From Persebacter sp965221835 (lineage in GTDB: Bacteria; Pseudomonadota; Gammaproteobacteria; Tethybacterales; Persebacteraceae), in contig OZ244916.1 of NCBI GenBank assembly GCA_965221835.1, forward strand, positions 496,001 to 560,000: DNA of 64,000 bases, read 5' to 3'. The position numbers and the translations under genes are program-made. Every line of letters starts with the position of its first letter. Positions within the stretch are counted from its first letter, which is position 1. Under the pieces are notes generated by a model, which saw only the letters and a program-made list of their open reading frames with translations, had not been told where the DNA came from and did no database searches. Shown piece after piece: positions 35,984 through 45,270 of this stretch.

Positions 35984-36736
35984 TTACTCCGCTTTCACCG
36001 ATTTGCATTCCGGTAGATAGCGGCGTTTCAGAATTTCATACGGCGACTCCGGTCGGTAAATGTTGTTTTTGTCTGCGTCTAAACAATGGAAAGCGTAGCA
36101 ATCTTTCAACAGCGTCTTCGTATTGACGCCAGTGGCTACGATAAAATGGTAATCCTTGCCCCATCCAAAATGCCGCCCCTTATCGGCTGTTCTGCACGGT
36201 GTTCTTCGGCAAAACCGAGGCGAACGTACTAATACTGCAAGTGTAGGGGGAGGGATAATTTGAGGTTTTTTACGCCTTGATGTCGCATACTCTGCCATTT
36301 CCACGACGAATTCGTGTTCTTTCGGAAATTTCATAAAGTGGTAGAATTCTTTTTCATGATCCATGGCAAAAACAATCTGGTTATCGCAATTAATCGGACG
36401 CAAGCAGACCATATTCATATCAGTACACCAGCCGCCGATTTTGCGAAGCAGTTCCCAGCGAAACCAATCCGAGCATCCGTCCAGCGATCTGCCGATAGAG
36501 TAAATTTTGCTTTTCGGCAAAATGTTTTCAGCGTTGCCCATAATCACCTTTCCCGGTGCCGTGTCGGACGGCAGATTCGGAATGTCGCCGTACGACCAAA
36601 GGTGAAAATCATGTCCGTTCGCGCAGAACGAGTGTATGCAAAGCCGTGCCAAATCAGAAAGCGGCTTGTCTTTGTCGTCCGGAGAAATCCAAAGTCCGTT
36701 AAATACTTTATTGTTGGTGGAAAATTTTTCGTTCAT
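35984..36736 (-). CDS. GT32-like / DXD glycosyltransferase, possibly frameshifted in the middle
   Basis: The first 130 residues look like the sugar-nucleotide part of capsular or OCH1-type glycosyltransferases: FNGLWISPDDKDKPLSD, CSDWFRWELLRKIGGW and TDMNMVCLRP. The last holds the DXD site in the variant form D-M-N. Residues about 165-195 (LVRSPRFCRRTPCRTADKGR) are basic and Cys/Arg-rich, unlike the rest, and another frame there reads more naturally, so a compensated frameshift is possible. Composition is close to the neighbouring accessory genes. Acceptor unknown. Convergent with nuoF. Confidence 0.55.
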   Translation of the reverse strand: MNEKFSTNNKVFNGLWISPDDKDKPLSDLARLCIHSFCANGHDFHLWSYGDIPNLPSDTAPGKVIMGNAENILPKSKIYSIGRSLDGCSDWFRWELLRKIGGWCTDMNMVCLRPINCDNQIVFAMDHEKEFYHFMKFPKEHEFVVEMAEYATSRRKKPQIIPPPTLAVLVRSPRFCRRTPCRTADKGRHFGWGKDYHFIVATGVNTKTLLKDCYAFHCLDADKNNIYRPESPYEILKRRYLPECKSVKAE

Positions 36737-36880
36737 AGCGGTCTCTTTCGTTTCCGCCTGAAAATCGGGCGATCATCCTCGTCATTATACGGAATTTCCT
36801 CCGAAATGCATAAAATACGATTCACGCCGCCCAATTTGCGTGTACAATATCGGGTGTTTGAGTAGTTTGGAGGAATTATT

Positions 36881-37288
36881 ATGCATATCATTTATTGCGC
36901 TGTCTGTATTAATTATGGACCTGATAGGATAAACAAAAAATATATCGGACGAACCCGATATATTTATGTCGACACGGGTGGACAGATTATTAGACCGAAC
37001 CGGCGATCGTTAGACGAAGACCAGCGTACGCTTGTCAAAGTGCAGAATCGGCATTTGGAGTGTGCGCGTATCCGTGGAAATTGCCTGCATTTTTATAACG
37101 CCCTCCGATGCTACGGAAATGACCAGTTCTGTTGGGGCGTTATTGATACTGCCGAAACTCGGAAAGAAGCGATTAAAAAAGAAACAGGGTATATCGTCAA
37201 GCATAAAACGTACAAGAGAGAATACGGATACAACCTTCTCCTCAATCACTCCGATTTGCCGGATGAGCAAGGAGGGCTTTCAATATAA
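36881..37288 (+). CDS. GIY-YIG-like endonuclease domain protein
   Basis: A 135-residue protein with the layout of homing-endonuclease GIY-YIG domains. The N-terminal strand YCAVCINYG replaces a strict GIY. KKYIGRT is the YIG part, the conserved histidine region is QNRHLECAR, FYNALRCYGNDQFCWGVID is the helix that follows, and a late Glu (KKETGYIVKHKTYKREYGYNL) would bind metal. GGAGGAATTATT is a strong ribosome-binding site. Its presence between nuoF and nuoG suggests a mobile origin. Confidence 0.65.
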   Translation: MHIIYCAVCINYGPDRINKKYIGRTRYIYVDTGGQIIRPNRRSLDEDQRTLVKVQNRHLECARIRGNCLHFYNALRCYGNDQFCWGVIDTAETRKEAIKKETGYIVKHKTYKREYGYNLLLNHSDLPDEQGGLSI

Positions 37289-37357
37289 TTCATGCGTGCG
37301 CCGTGGATGTGATATGCAAAATGCTGAAAGTTGCGCAAACAGGGTATAATATCAACG

Positions 37358-37768
37358 ATGAATGAGCAAGCGCAAACGCCGTTTTTTGCGGAAGTTGTCG
37401 CCGCTTTGCGCGAAAGTTTCCGCATTTCCGAAGCGGACAAACAGGCGAAATTCGGGGTATTTCGGCGCTTTTTCTTCAATTTAATGCAAATCGGCGGGGC
37501 GGTGTTTTATCCTCTGTGGGTTGCGTCAAAAACGCCGCGGCAGTTGTTTTCGGATAACGCTGATTTATACAATCAAATGGCGGATGTCGGCTTTTGGCTT
37601 GTAGCGGCGGGCTGGTTTTTGTGCGCGTTGTTTTGCCGCGTGGAAATGAACGACAAAAGCGGGCGCGTTCGTACGATGCATCCCGCCGGACAGTTCGGCG
37701 GACGAGTTTTGGCGGCGGGCGCGTTGCTATTAATCGCGGCGATTGCGATTGATGCATTTGCGGCATAA
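37358..37768 (+). CDS. Hypothetical two-helix membrane protein
   Basis: A 136-residue protein with hydrophobic stretches at about 40-55 (FFNLMQIGGAVFYPLW), 75-95 (VGFWLVAAGWFLCALF) and 115-136 (LAAGALLLIAAIAIDAF). No family recognised. TATAAT at 37345-37350 is seven bases before ATG 37358, again a leaderless arrangement. Lies directly before the toxin-antitoxin array. Confidence 0.55.
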   Translation: MNEQAQTPFFAEVVAALRESFRISEADKQAKFGVFRRFFFNLMQIGGAVFYPLWVASKTPRQLFSDNADLYNQMADVGFWLVAAGWFLCALFCRVEMNDKSGRVRTMHPAGQFGGRVLAAGALLLIAAIAIDAFAA

Positions 37769-37808
37769 CGCCGCCTGCAATTTCGGCAAAATCTGATATA
37801 ATTCCGAA

Positions 37809-38180
37809 ATGGGTGCGATTGCGAAGTTGAAGAATAACGGGCGGGCGGCGAATTCGGCGGTCGCGGTGCGCGTTAAATCTGCAAAAACGGCGGCGAAATC
37901 GGAGGAGTTGCCGGAATCGTATACGGACAAAGTGCGGCGGGGCGGCGGACGGACGAAACTCGCCGAGGATGCGGGAGTTTTGTTTGAAAGAATTCAGGAT
38001 TTTGCCGAAAAACACGAACTTCCGCGCGGATTGAAACGCCGATTGGATAATTGCACCGATGCTTTGTGGGATTTGGAAATGGAAGAAGACGCGAAAAGCG
38101 GCGCATTGGAGCGCGGCTATGGCGAAGCGGCGAGGCGCGCGCGACTCACCGGCGCACGCGGCGAAAATGATCCTTTGTGA
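37809..38180 (+). CDS. Putative antitoxin, copy 1
   Basis: A 123-residue, mostly charged protein with a basic Ala/Lys-rich N-terminus, a central acidic-basic helical part (AGVLFERIQDFAEKHELPRG) and a Glu/Arg-rich C-terminus. I know no family for it. Its role is inferred from the four-base overlap with a RelE/ParE-like toxin gene. An extended -10 (TGATATAAT) ends six bases before the ATG, with no Shine-Dalgarno sequence. Confidence 0.6.
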   Translation: MGAIAKLKNNGRAANSAVAVRVKSAKTAAKSEELPESYTDKVRRGGGRTKLAEDAGVLFERIQDFAEKHELPRGLKRRLDNCTDALWDLEMEEDAKSGALERGYGEAARRARLTGARGENDPL

Positions 38181-38443
38181 AACATCGCAAAAATGCCGAT
38201 TTTGACAAGGCATATTCGCGATTGCCGCCGCGCATACAACATCTTGCGGACAAATGCTTTGAAAAACTACGCGAAAATCCGCCGCGTCCGTCCGTCCGTC
38301 TAAAACGAGTCGGATTGAATTGGGCGGCGCGAGTTGACGGAAACTACCGAATGACGGGAACGATGTCTGATGACGGCGAGAGTATTGAATGGTTTGATGT
38401 GGATACGCACAAAAAACGCGACAAACTTTTACGGCGGCGATAA
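38177..38443 (+). CDS. RelE/ParE-superfamily toxin, copy 1
   Basis: An 88-residue basic protein with the fold's pattern: FDKAYSRLPPRIQHLADKCF helices, KLRENPPRPSVRLKRVG, the central strands LNWAARVDGNYRMTGTM, and the C-terminal IEWFDVDTHKKRDKLL. The last part matches the GTHDEYDKLL-type end of ParE/HigB-like toxins. Target (ribosome-bound mRNA or gyrase) cannot be told. Confidence 0.75.
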   Translation: MKHRKNADFDKAYSRLPPRIQHLADKCFEKLRENPPRPSVRLKRVGLNWAARVDGNYRMTGTMSDDGESIEWFDVDTHKKRDKLLRRR

Positions 38444-38545
38444 CGCGATTTTCCGCCATTCATAACCGGCGGAAAAAAGCCGCGTTTCGGGCGGGGAATC
38501 GGCAAATTGCCGCCGTCCGCCGCAAAAATCAGGTATAATTCCGAA

Positions 38546-38914
38546 ATGGGTGCGATTGCGAAATTGAAGAATAACGGGCGGGCGAATTCGGCGGTCGCGG
38601 TGCGCGTTAAATCTGCAAAAACGGCGGCGAAATCGGCGGAGTTGCCGGAATCGTATACGGACAAAGTGCGGCGGGGCGGCGGGCGAACGAAACTCGCCGA
38701 GGATGCGGGAGTTTTGTTTGAAAGAATTCAGGATTTTGCCGAAAAACACGAACTTCCGCGCGGATTGAAACGCCGATTGGATAATTGCACCGATGCTTTG
38801 TGGGATTTGGAAATGGAAGAAGACGCGAAAAGCGGCGCATTGGAGCGCGGCTATGGCGAAGCGGCGAGGCGCGCGCGACTCACCGGCGCACGCGGCGAAA
38901 ATGATCCTTTGTGA
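38546..38914 (+). CDS. Putative antitoxin, copy 2
   Basis: Near-identical to copy 1 apart from one Ala fewer in the N-terminal run and Ala for Glu in the linker. TATAAT at 38534-38539 is six bases before the ATG. Overlaps the toxin gene by four bases. Confidence 0.6.
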   Translation: MGAIAKLKNNGRANSAVAVRVKSAKTAAKSAELPESYTDKVRRGGGRTKLAEDAGVLFERIQDFAEKHELPRGLKRRLDNCTDALWDLEMEEDAKSGALERGYGEAARRARLTGARGENDPL

Positions 38915-39177
38915 AACATCGCAAAAATGCCGATTTTGACAAGGCATATTCGCGATTGCCGCTGCGCATACAACATCTTGCGGACAAATGCTTTGAAAAA
39001 CTACGCGAAAATCCGCCGCGTCCGTCCGTCCGTCTAAAACGGGTCGGATTGAATTGGGCGGCGCGAGTTGACGGAAACTACCGAATGACGGGAACGATGT
39101 CCGATGACGGCGAAAGTATTGAATGGTTTGATGTGGATACGCACAAAAAACGCGACAAACTTTTACGGCGGCGATAA
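38911..39177 (+). CDS. RelE/ParE-superfamily toxin, copy 2
   Basis: Differs from copy 1 by a single visible residue (LPLRIQ for LPPRIQ). Same overlap and same downstream spacer. Confidence 0.72.
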   Translation: MKHRKNADFDKAYSRLPLRIQHLADKCFEKLRENPPRPSVRLKRVGLNWAARVDGNYRMTGTMSDDGESIEWFDVDTHKKRDKLLRRR

Positions 39178-39279
39178 CGCGATTTTTTGCCATTCATAAC
39201 CGGCGGAAAAAAGCCGTGTTTCGGGCGGGAAATCGGCAAATTGCCGCCGTCCGCCGCGAAAATCTGATATAATTCCGAA

Positions 39280-39663
39280 ATGGGTGCGATTGCGAAATTG
39301 AAGAATAACGGGCGGGCGAATTCGGCGGTCGTGGCGCGCGTTAAATCTGCAAAAACGGCGGCGAAATCGGAGGAGTTGCCGGAATCGTATACGGACAAAG
39401 TGCGGCGGGGCGGCGGACGGACAAAACTCGCCGAGGATGCGGGAGTTTTGTTTGAAAGAATTCAGGATTTTGCCGAAAAACACGAACTTCCGCGCGGATT
39501 GAAACGCCGATTGGATAATTGCACCGATGCTTTGTGGGATTTGGAAATGGAAGAAGACGCGAAAAGCGGCGCATTGGAGCGCGGCTATGGCGCGATTGCC
39601 CGGTCTTCGGGAAAAAGCATTCCGTTGGAAGAGGCGCTGGAAAAAATGAAATCTCGGCGGTGA
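39280..39663 (+). CDS. Putative antitoxin, copy 3 (mosaic)
   Basis: The first 103 residues follow copies 1 and 2; the tail is replaced by AIARSSGKSIPLEEALEKMK, a more typical antitoxin ending that probably contacts a different toxin surface. Extended -10 at 39266-39273, ATG six bases later. Confidence 0.6.
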   Translation: MGAIAKLKNNGRANSAVVARVKSAKTAAKSEELPESYTDKVRRGGGRTKLAEDAGVLFERIQDFAEKHELPRGLKRRLDNCTDALWDLEMEEDAKSGALERGYGAIARSSGKSIPLEEALEKMKSRR

Positions 39664-39929
39664 TAAAACATCGCATCAAAGAAAAATTTTGGAAGCGGTA
39701 TAAGAAGTTACCGCCGCGCATACAATCTCTTGTGGATGAATGTTTTGGGAAGTTGCACGAAAATCCGCCGCGTCCGTCCGTCCGTCTAAAACGGGTCGGA
39801 TTGAATTGGGCGGCGCGAGTTGACAAAAACTACCGAATGACGGGAACGATGTCCGATGACGGCGAGAGTATTGAATGGTTTGATGTGGACACGCACAAAA
39901 AACGCGACAAACTTTTGCGGCGGCGATAG
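39660..39929 (+). CDS. RelE/ParE-superfamily toxin, copy 3 (mosaic)
   Basis: Starts at GTG 39660, overlapping the antitoxin stop (GTGA). The first third (MIKHRIKEKFWKRYKKLPPR) is divergent, while the rest from PPRPSVRLKRVGLNWAARV onward is as in copies 1 and 2. The co-varying antitoxin tail and toxin head suggest a partner switch by recombination. Confidence 0.72.
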   Translation: MIKHRIKEKFWKRYKKLPPRIQSLVDECFGKLHENPPRPSVRLKRVGLNWAARVDKNYRMTGTMSDDGESIEWFDVDTHKKRDKLLRRR

Positions 39930-40015
39930 CGCCCGTTTTTTGTCGCCCGAAAAACTTTAACTTGCGTTTAACTTGCGGAAATTCGCAAAAAAATCCGTCC
40001 GCCGCAAAAATCAGG

Positions 40016-40057
40016 TATAATTTGCCGATGAAAAAGGGGCATCGCCGTGGAAATTGA
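40016..40057 (+). promoter_or_regulatory. nuoG promoter of toxin-antitoxin origin with a leaderless 9-codon leader ORF
   Basis: TATAAT at 40016-40021 lies in CCGCAAAAATCAGGTATAATT, which is the copy 2 antitoxin promoter repeated. Six bases after the box an ATG (40028) opens a leader reading MKKGHRRGN and stop (to 40057), overlapping the nuoG GTG. A GGGG inside this leader serves as Shine-Dalgarno for nuoG. Confidence 0.55.
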
Positions 40058-42338
40058 ACTGGAAATTAACGGGCAGAAAGTGCGGGCGCAAGAAGGCGCC
40101 ACAATTATGCAGGTTGCAACGCAAATGGGGTTGTATATTCCCCATTTTTGCTGGCATCCGAAGTTGTCTATCGCCGCCAATTGCAGGATGTGTTTGGTGG
40201 AAGTGGAAAAATCGCCGAAACCGCTGCCGGCATGCGCTACCGTCGCGTTGGATGGAATGAGTGTGCAACTTTATTCGCCCAAAGCGAAAGAGGCGCAAAA
40301 TAGCGTGATGGAGTTTTTGCTGATTAATCATCCGCTGGATTGCCCCATTTGCGACCAAGGCGGCGAATGTCAATTGCAAGATTTGGCGGTCGGTTATGGC
40401 GTTTCCAAATCGCGTTACGCCGAAGAAAAACGCGTTGTGCTGGAAAAAAATCTCGGTCCGCTTATCGCTACCGATATGACACGATGCATTCATTGCACCC
40501 GCTGCGTCCGTTTCGGGCGCGAAATCGGCGGCATTATGGAACTCGGCATGACCGGACGCGGCGAACACGCCGAAATTATGCCGTTCGTGGAACGCACCGT
40601 CAATTCCGAATTGTCCGGCAATATGATTGATGTCTGCCCCGTCGGCGCGCTGACTTCCAAACCTTTTCGGTTTACTGCGCGTCCGTGGGAGTTGTCGCAT
40701 GCGCCCGGCATTTCGCCGCACGATTCGTGGGGCGCAAATCTGACTTTGCAAACCAAAGACGGAAATGTTATGCGCGTTGTCCCGCGCGAAAAAGAGGACA
40801 TTAACGAATGCTGGATTTCGGACCGCGACCGCTTTTCATATCCCGGATTGGCAGCGGCGGATCGCGCGAAAACGCCGATGCTCCGCGCCCCCGATGCGCG
40901 ACAATTTTCCGATGCGGGCTGGCGCGAATCTGTTGCCGTTGTCGTCCGCGAATTGCGAAAACGCGCGCCCGAAAAAACCGCGTTTTTTATTTCGCCGCAC
41001 GCGACATGCGAAGAAATGTTTTTGTGGCAAAAACTCGCCCGCGCCCTCGGATGCGAAAATATCGATTCGCGATTGCGGCAACGCGATTTTTCGGCGGAAA
41101 CGCCGTCCCGATTCGGATTTTCCGTTTCCGCGTTAGAAAAGGCGGGGGCGGTGTTGTTTGTCGGCGCGGATCCGGCGCGCGAACAGCCGCTTATCGCGCC
41201 CCGGTTGCGCAAACGCCGCCGCTTGTTTTCGGTCGGGGCGCGCAATATCGGCGGCGTTTTTCCGGCGGCGACTCAACAAATCTGCCGCCCGTCCGAAATC
41301 GCGATGCATTTGCGGCACATCAACGGACTTTTGAACGAAGCGCACCGTCTGGAAACATTGTTTGACGAAGGCAAAACCGTCGCCGAAGAAATCAAAACAA
41401 TTGCGAAAAGTTTTGCCGCGCCGGCGAAAGGCGAAAAACACATTATCCTCGGCGATGCGGTTTGCGGCGCGGAAGATTTTGGCGATATTTTTCGGGCGGC
41501 GCAAATACTCGCCGAAACGACCGGCGCGAGTTTGGGGACGCTTTCTGCCGGTGCGAACGGCGCAGGCGCGCGACATTTCGGGGCGTTCGCGCGCGAGGGC
41601 GGAATGCCGGTCGGCGCGATGTTGCGCGCCGCACCCGATGCGGTAATGTTGTTCGGTTGCGAACCGCGCGATTTTGCCGAAAACGCGCTTGCAAAACAGA
41701 CATTTGCCGCCGCCGGTTTTGTCTGCGTGCTCGCGCCTTTTAGCGGCGGCGTACGCGATTTTGCGCATGCGATTTTGCCGCTCGCGACATTCGGCGAAAA
41801 CGAAGGAACGCTGATGAACGGCGAAGGAAAAATGCAACAATTTTCCGCTGTTGCCGCACCGCCCGCCGAATCGCGTCCGGGCTGGAAAGTGTTGCGTGTA
41901 TTAGGAGAAGCGTTGGGTTTGGATGGATTCAAATTTAATACTTTGAACGAAGTGCGCGAAATGATGAAAGACGCGCCGCAGTTTTCGCCCGCGCTTTTGC
42001 AAAACGAAACCGCCGAATCGCTCGCGGATTCTTTGGAAGTTATCGGCGGCGTGCCGATTTACGATTCGGATATGCTCGTTCGCCGCGCGACTCCGTTGCA
42101 AAAAACGGCGCGCGGGGCGGAATCGGCGACCGTGCGAATGCATCCGGACGATATGGCGCGACTCGGATTTGCGGACGGGGCGGCGGTTATTCTCGGCGAC
42201 GGTGAAGCGGAAGAAGAATCGCGCGCGTTTGCGGATTCCGCCGTTGCGCGCGGGGCGATTGCCGCCTATCCGTCCGGGTTGTGCGGTGCGCGGCTTTGCG
42301 TGTCGGCGGCGGAAGTGCCGCAACAGGCGGCGGGTTGA
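40047..42338 (+). CDS. nuoG: NADH-quinone oxidoreductase subunit G
   Basis: Large iron-sulfur subunit of complex I. The N-terminal ferredoxin domain shows [20 protein letters not shown] and the C-rich [14 protein letters not shown]; the next cluster has [17 protein letters not shown] and [21 protein letters not shown] molybdopterin-oxidoreductase-like domain without obvious cofactor residues makes up the rest. Length is 763 residues. The start is GTG 40047. It lies 4 kb from nuoF, across the accessory island, and overlaps nuoH by one base. Confidence 0.94.
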   Translation: MEIELEINGQKVRAQEGATIMQVATQMGLYIPHFCWHPKLSIAANCRMCLVEVEKSPKPLPACATVALDGMSVQLYSPKAKEAQNSVMEFLLINHPLDCPICDQGGECQLQDLAVGYGVSKSRYAEEKRVVLEKNLGPLIATDMTRCIHCTRCVRFGREIGGIMELGMTGRGEHAEIMPFVERTVNSELSGNMIDVCPVGALTSKPFRFTARPWELSHAPGISPHDSWGANLTLQTKDGNVMRVVPREKEDINECWISDRDRFSYPGLAAADRAKTPMLRAPDARQFSDAGWRESVAVVVRELRKRAPEKTAFFISPHATCEEMFLWQKLARALGCENIDSRLRQRDFSAETPSRFGFSVSALEKAGAVLFVGADPAREQPLIAPRLRKRRRLFSVGARNIGGVFPAATQQICRPSEIAMHLRHINGLLNEAHRLETLFDEGKTVAEEIKTIAKSFAAPAKGEKHIILGDAVCGAEDFGDIFRAAQILAETTGASLGTLSAGANGAGARHFGAFAREGGMPVGAMLRAAPDAVMLFGCEPRDFAENALAKQTFAAAGFVCVLAPFSGGVRDFAHAILPLATFGENEGTLMNGEGKMQQFSAVAAPPAESRPGWKVLRVLGEALGLDGFKFNTLNEVREMMKDAPQFSPALLQNETAESLADSLEVIGGVPIYDSDMLVRRATPLQKTARGAESATVRMHPDDMARLGFADGAAVILGDGEAEEESRAFADSAVARGAIAAYPSGLCGARLCVSAAEVPQQAAG

Positions 42339-43393
42339 TGCAAGAATGGATGCACGAAATGCTGTCGCCTTTTTTGGGCGATTATGCGGAGTGGGGGGCG
42401 ATATTTTTCGCGACATTGGCGAAAATTGTGGCGATTGTCGCTCCGCTGATGTTGTGCGTTGCCTATCTGACTTACGCCGAACGCCGCGTTATCGGCGCGA
42501 TTCAATTGCGCATCGGACCGAATCGCGTGGGACCGTTCGGACTTTTGCAGCCGATTGCGGATGCGTTAAAACTTTTGCTGAAAGAAATTATTCTCCCCGC
42601 CGAATCCAGCCGTTTTTTGTTGCTAATTGCCCCGGCAATTTCGCTTACTGCGGCGTTGGCGGCGTGGGCGGTGATTCCGTTCGCGCCCGAAGTGGTTTTG
42701 GCGGATGTCAATGCGGGTTTGCTTTTCGTATTGGCGGCGACTTCGGTCGGCGTTTATGGCGTAATTATCGCGGGCTGGGCGTCTAACTCAAAATACGCGT
42801 TTTTGGGTTGCTTGCGTTCGGCGGCGCAAATTGTATCGTACGAAATTGCGATGGGTTTTGCGTTGGTGGTGGTTTTGATGGCGGCGGGCAGTTTAAATTT
42901 TTCCGAAATTGTAGAGGGGCAAGCGGGGGCGACTTTTTTGTCGTGGTATTGGTTGCCGCTGTTTCCGATGTTTATCGTGTATTTTATTTCCGGCGTTGCC
43001 GAAACGAATCGCGCACCGTTTGATGTGGCGGAAGGCGAATCGGAAATTGTCGCGGGTTTTCATGTGGAATATTCGGGGATGGCGTTTGCGATATTTTTTC
43101 TCGCCGAATACGCAAATATGATTTTAATTTCCGCGTTGACGGCGGTGATGTTTTTGGGCGGATGGCTGCCGCCGTTTGATTTTGCGCCGTTTACATGGGT
43201 GCCGGGAATGATTTGGTTGTTTATAAAAATCGCGTTTTTATTATTTTGTTTTTTGTGGTTGCGCGCGACATTTCCGCGTTATCGCTACGACCAAATCATG
43301 CGCCTCGGCTGGAAAGTTTTCATCCCCCTCACCATCGTCTGGCTCGTCATCATCGGACTCTGGATGCAAACCCCGCTGTGGTTTTGGGATTGA
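42338..43393 (+). CDS. nuoH: NADH-quinone oxidoreductase subunit H
   Basis: Membrane subunit of complex I lining the quinone site. It has 351 residues, about eight helices and the conserved loops [40 protein letters not shown] and [17 protein letters not shown]. No nuoI-N follows; a NERD gene comes next, so the remaining subunits must be elsewhere. Confidence 0.96.
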   Translation: MQEWMHEMLSPFLGDYAEWGAIFFATLAKIVAIVAPLMLCVAYLTYAERRVIGAIQLRIGPNRVGPFGLLQPIADALKLLLKEIILPAESSRFLLLIAPAISLTAALAAWAVIPFAPEVVLADVNAGLLFVLAATSVGVYGVIIAGWASNSKYAFLGCLRSAAQIVSYEIAMGFALVVVLMAAGSLNFSEIVEGQAGATFLSWYWLPLFPMFIVYFISGVAETNRAPFDVAEGESEIVAGFHVEYSGMAFAIFFLAEYANMILISALTAVMFLGGWLPPFDFAPFTWVPGMIWLFIKIAFLLFCFLWLRATFPRYRYDQIMRLGWKVFIPLTIVWLVIIGLWMQTPLWFWD

Positions 43394-43478
43394 TAAAATT
43401 GATAAATGCGATGAAACGGACGGATTTTATTATCTAATTGAACTCCGAAAATAAAAATTATCAGACGAAGCGCAAAAA

Positions 43479-44198
43479 ATGTTTTTGACCGATGAAGAGC
43501 GGGCGTATGAACGCGGACGAGAGGGCGAAGACGCGGTGGGTTTGGAATTGATGCAACTGCCGGAAAACGACTACGCCGTTTTGCATAATTTGCTGCTACC
43601 CATCGGGCGGGGCTACACCCAAATTGATCATATTGTATTTTCCCGCAAAGGCGTTTGGGTTTTGGAAACCAAAACGGTGGGCGGCAACATTTACTGCAAA
43701 GCCGGCGACAGAACATGGACGCAAGTTATGCGAAACGGACATAAAACGGTGTTCCAAAATCCGATTCGGCAAAACTATAAACATGTACTTGCCGTGCAGA
43801 GAATAACCAGATTGCCGCGGGGTGCAATTTACGATATTATCGTTTTTGCGGGCGCCGCGATATTTCGGACACCGCGCCCGGAACAAGTTGTCATGTGCGA
43901 TGAATTGCTGGATGAAATTTTTTCGCGCCGGGATGATTCGCTTTCGGTGATGCAAATTAAGCGCGCCATTGCGGCGATATATTATGCCGACAAACAGAAC
44001 AATGAAGAGGCGGTTAATAGACATTTGACGGATGTGCGGCAACGCAAGGAACGGAATGAACAGCGCCGCGCCCGGCGACTTGCCGCCCGGGAAATGCGCA
44101 CGCAATATGCCGAAGGCAGTTCGTCTGCATATAACGGGAAAGGGTGTTTTTGGATTATAATCGCGGCATTAATATTCTTGTTTTTGTTTATTCGTTAA
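43479..44198 (+). CDS. NERD-domain protein with C-terminal membrane anchor
   Basis: The nuclease-related domain (residues about 15-130) shows REGEDAVGLELMQLP, QIDHIVFSRKGVWVLETKTV, GNIYCKAGDRTWTQ and FQNPIRQNYKHVLAVQ. These are the D-(17)-ExK pattern and the conserved NP.rQ segment of NERD. A long basic helix precedes one C-terminal membrane helix (CFWIIIAALIFLFLFI). Role unknown; the family is thought to act on DNA or RNA. Positioned between nuoH and an MBL-fold gene. Confidence 0.78.
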   Translation: MFLTDEERAYERGREGEDAVGLELMQLPENDYAVLHNLLLPIGRGYTQIDHIVFSRKGVWVLETKTVGGNIYCKAGDRTWTQVMRNGHKTVFQNPIRQNYKHVLAVQRITRLPRGAIYDIIVFAGAAIFRTPRPEQVVMCDELLDEIFSRRDDSLSVMQIKRAIAAIYYADKQNNEEAVNRHLTDVRQRKERNEQRRARRLAAREMRTQYAEGSSSAYNGKGCFWIIIAALIFLFLFIR

Positions 44199-44200
44199 AT

Positions 44201-45268
44201 ATGCGCCGAAAAATTTTCCCGTCCGTCAATCAAAATCGCCGCCGTCTGTTGCGGATGTTGGGGGCGGTGGTGGCGATTCCGTTTGTTGGGAAAAGCGGGC
44301 GGGGCGGGGCGGCGGAAAATCTGCCGTTTCATCATTTGCCGAACGGGGAGTTTCGCAACAACTTTATCGGGCAAATCAATAAACCGTTCGCCGATTTATT
44401 AAAATGGCGGCGCGAGGCACCTGTTCGTCCGCTATTATCGTTTCCGCTTGCCGCAAACGATTCCGCATTTTTGCGCGACAACCGCACGCGAAATACGATT
44501 ACTTGGATAGGGCATTCAACTCTTTTGTTGCAAATCGGCGGCGCGAATATTCTCACCGACCCGCATTTTTCGGAACGCGCTTCGCCGTTTTCTTTCGCCG
44601 GTCCGAAACGCGGTACGCCGCCGGGAATAAATATAAACGATTTGCCGAAAATTGATGCGGTCGTCATTTCGCACAATCATTATGATCATTTAGATTCCGA
44701 TTCTATTAAAATGTTGGCGCGTAAAAATCCGGCGGCGCGATTTTTTTGTCCGCTTAAAAACGGGGCATTTTTGTCGGCACGAGGTGCGCGCGATGTTCGC
44801 GAATTGGATTGGGGCGAGTTTGCCGAATTTAACGGCGTGCGATTTACTGCCGCACCGTGTCAGCATTGGAGTTCGCGTTTTCCGTGGGACCGCAATCGGG
44901 CGTTGTGGGCGGCGTGGATTTTGGAATCGCCGTCTTTTCGTTTTTTGTTTGTCGGCGACACCGGCTATTCGCCCGATTTCGCCGCACTCGGCGAAAAATA
45001 CGGCGGTTTTGATTGGGCGGCAATTCCGGTTGGCGCATACGAACCGCGATGGTTTATGCGGCAGGCGCACATTGACGGGCGCGAAGCGGCGCAAATTTAT
45101 TTGGACACAAAAACGAAAAACGCGGTCGGGATTCATTGGGGGGCTTTTCAATTGACCGACGAACCGATGGACGAACCGCCGCAAAAACTGCGACAAGCGG
45201 CGGCGGAAATCGGCGCGCAAAACTTTCATTTATTTCAACACGGCGAAACGCGCGTTTTGGATTCTTGA
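44201..45268 (+). CDS. Exported metallo-beta-lactamase-fold hydrolase, NAPE-PLD/UlaG-like
   Basis: A Tat-type signal (NRRRLLRMLGAVVAIPFVG) is followed by an MBL fold with ITWIGHSTLLLQIGGANILT, DPHFSERASPFSFAGPKR, the zinc motif VVISHNHYDHLD, FLFVGDTGYSPDFAA and a late His in VGIHWGAFQLTDEP. The FAGPKR...PPGI segment is typical of N-acyl-phosphatidylethanolamine phospholipase D relatives. Length is 355 residues. Starts three bases after the NERD stop and two bases before folP, so all three are probably co-transcribed. Lipid substrate is inferred. Confidence 0.8.
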   Translation: MRRKIFPSVNQNRRRLLRMLGAVVAIPFVGKSGRGGAAENLPFHHLPNGEFRNNFIGQINKPFADLLKWRREAPVRPLLSFPLAANDSAFLRDNRTRNTITWIGHSTLLLQIGGANILTDPHFSERASPFSFAGPKRGTPPGININDLPKIDAVVISHNHYDHLDSDSIKMLARKNPAARFFCPLKNGAFLSARGARDVRELDWGEFAEFNGVRFTAAPCQHWSSRFPWDRNRALWAAWILESPSFRFLFVGDTGYSPDFAALGEKYGGFDWAAIPVGAYEPRWFMRQAHIDGREAAQIYLDTKTKNAVGIHWGAFQLTDEPMDEPPQKLRQAAAEIGAQNFHLFQHGETRVLDS

Positions 45269-45270
45269 CG

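Larger units (their letters stand above)
37797..39929 (+). repeat. Three direct copies of a 0.65-kb toxin-antitoxin unit
   Basis: Copies run from promoter to toxin end at 37797-38443, 38534-39177 and 39268-39929; antitoxin starts are 737 and 734 bases apart. Copies 1 and 2 are nearly identical. Copy 3 matches at both ends but differs from about 39590 to 39740 (antitoxin C-terminus and toxin N-terminus), so it is a mosaic. The spacers between copies are also conserved, showing duplication of the whole unit. Confidence 0.93.

Noticed and set aside
36881..37288. Group I intron or intein carrying the GIY-YIG gene
   Set aside because: The flanking genes are complete and no intron core or splice motifs are seen.
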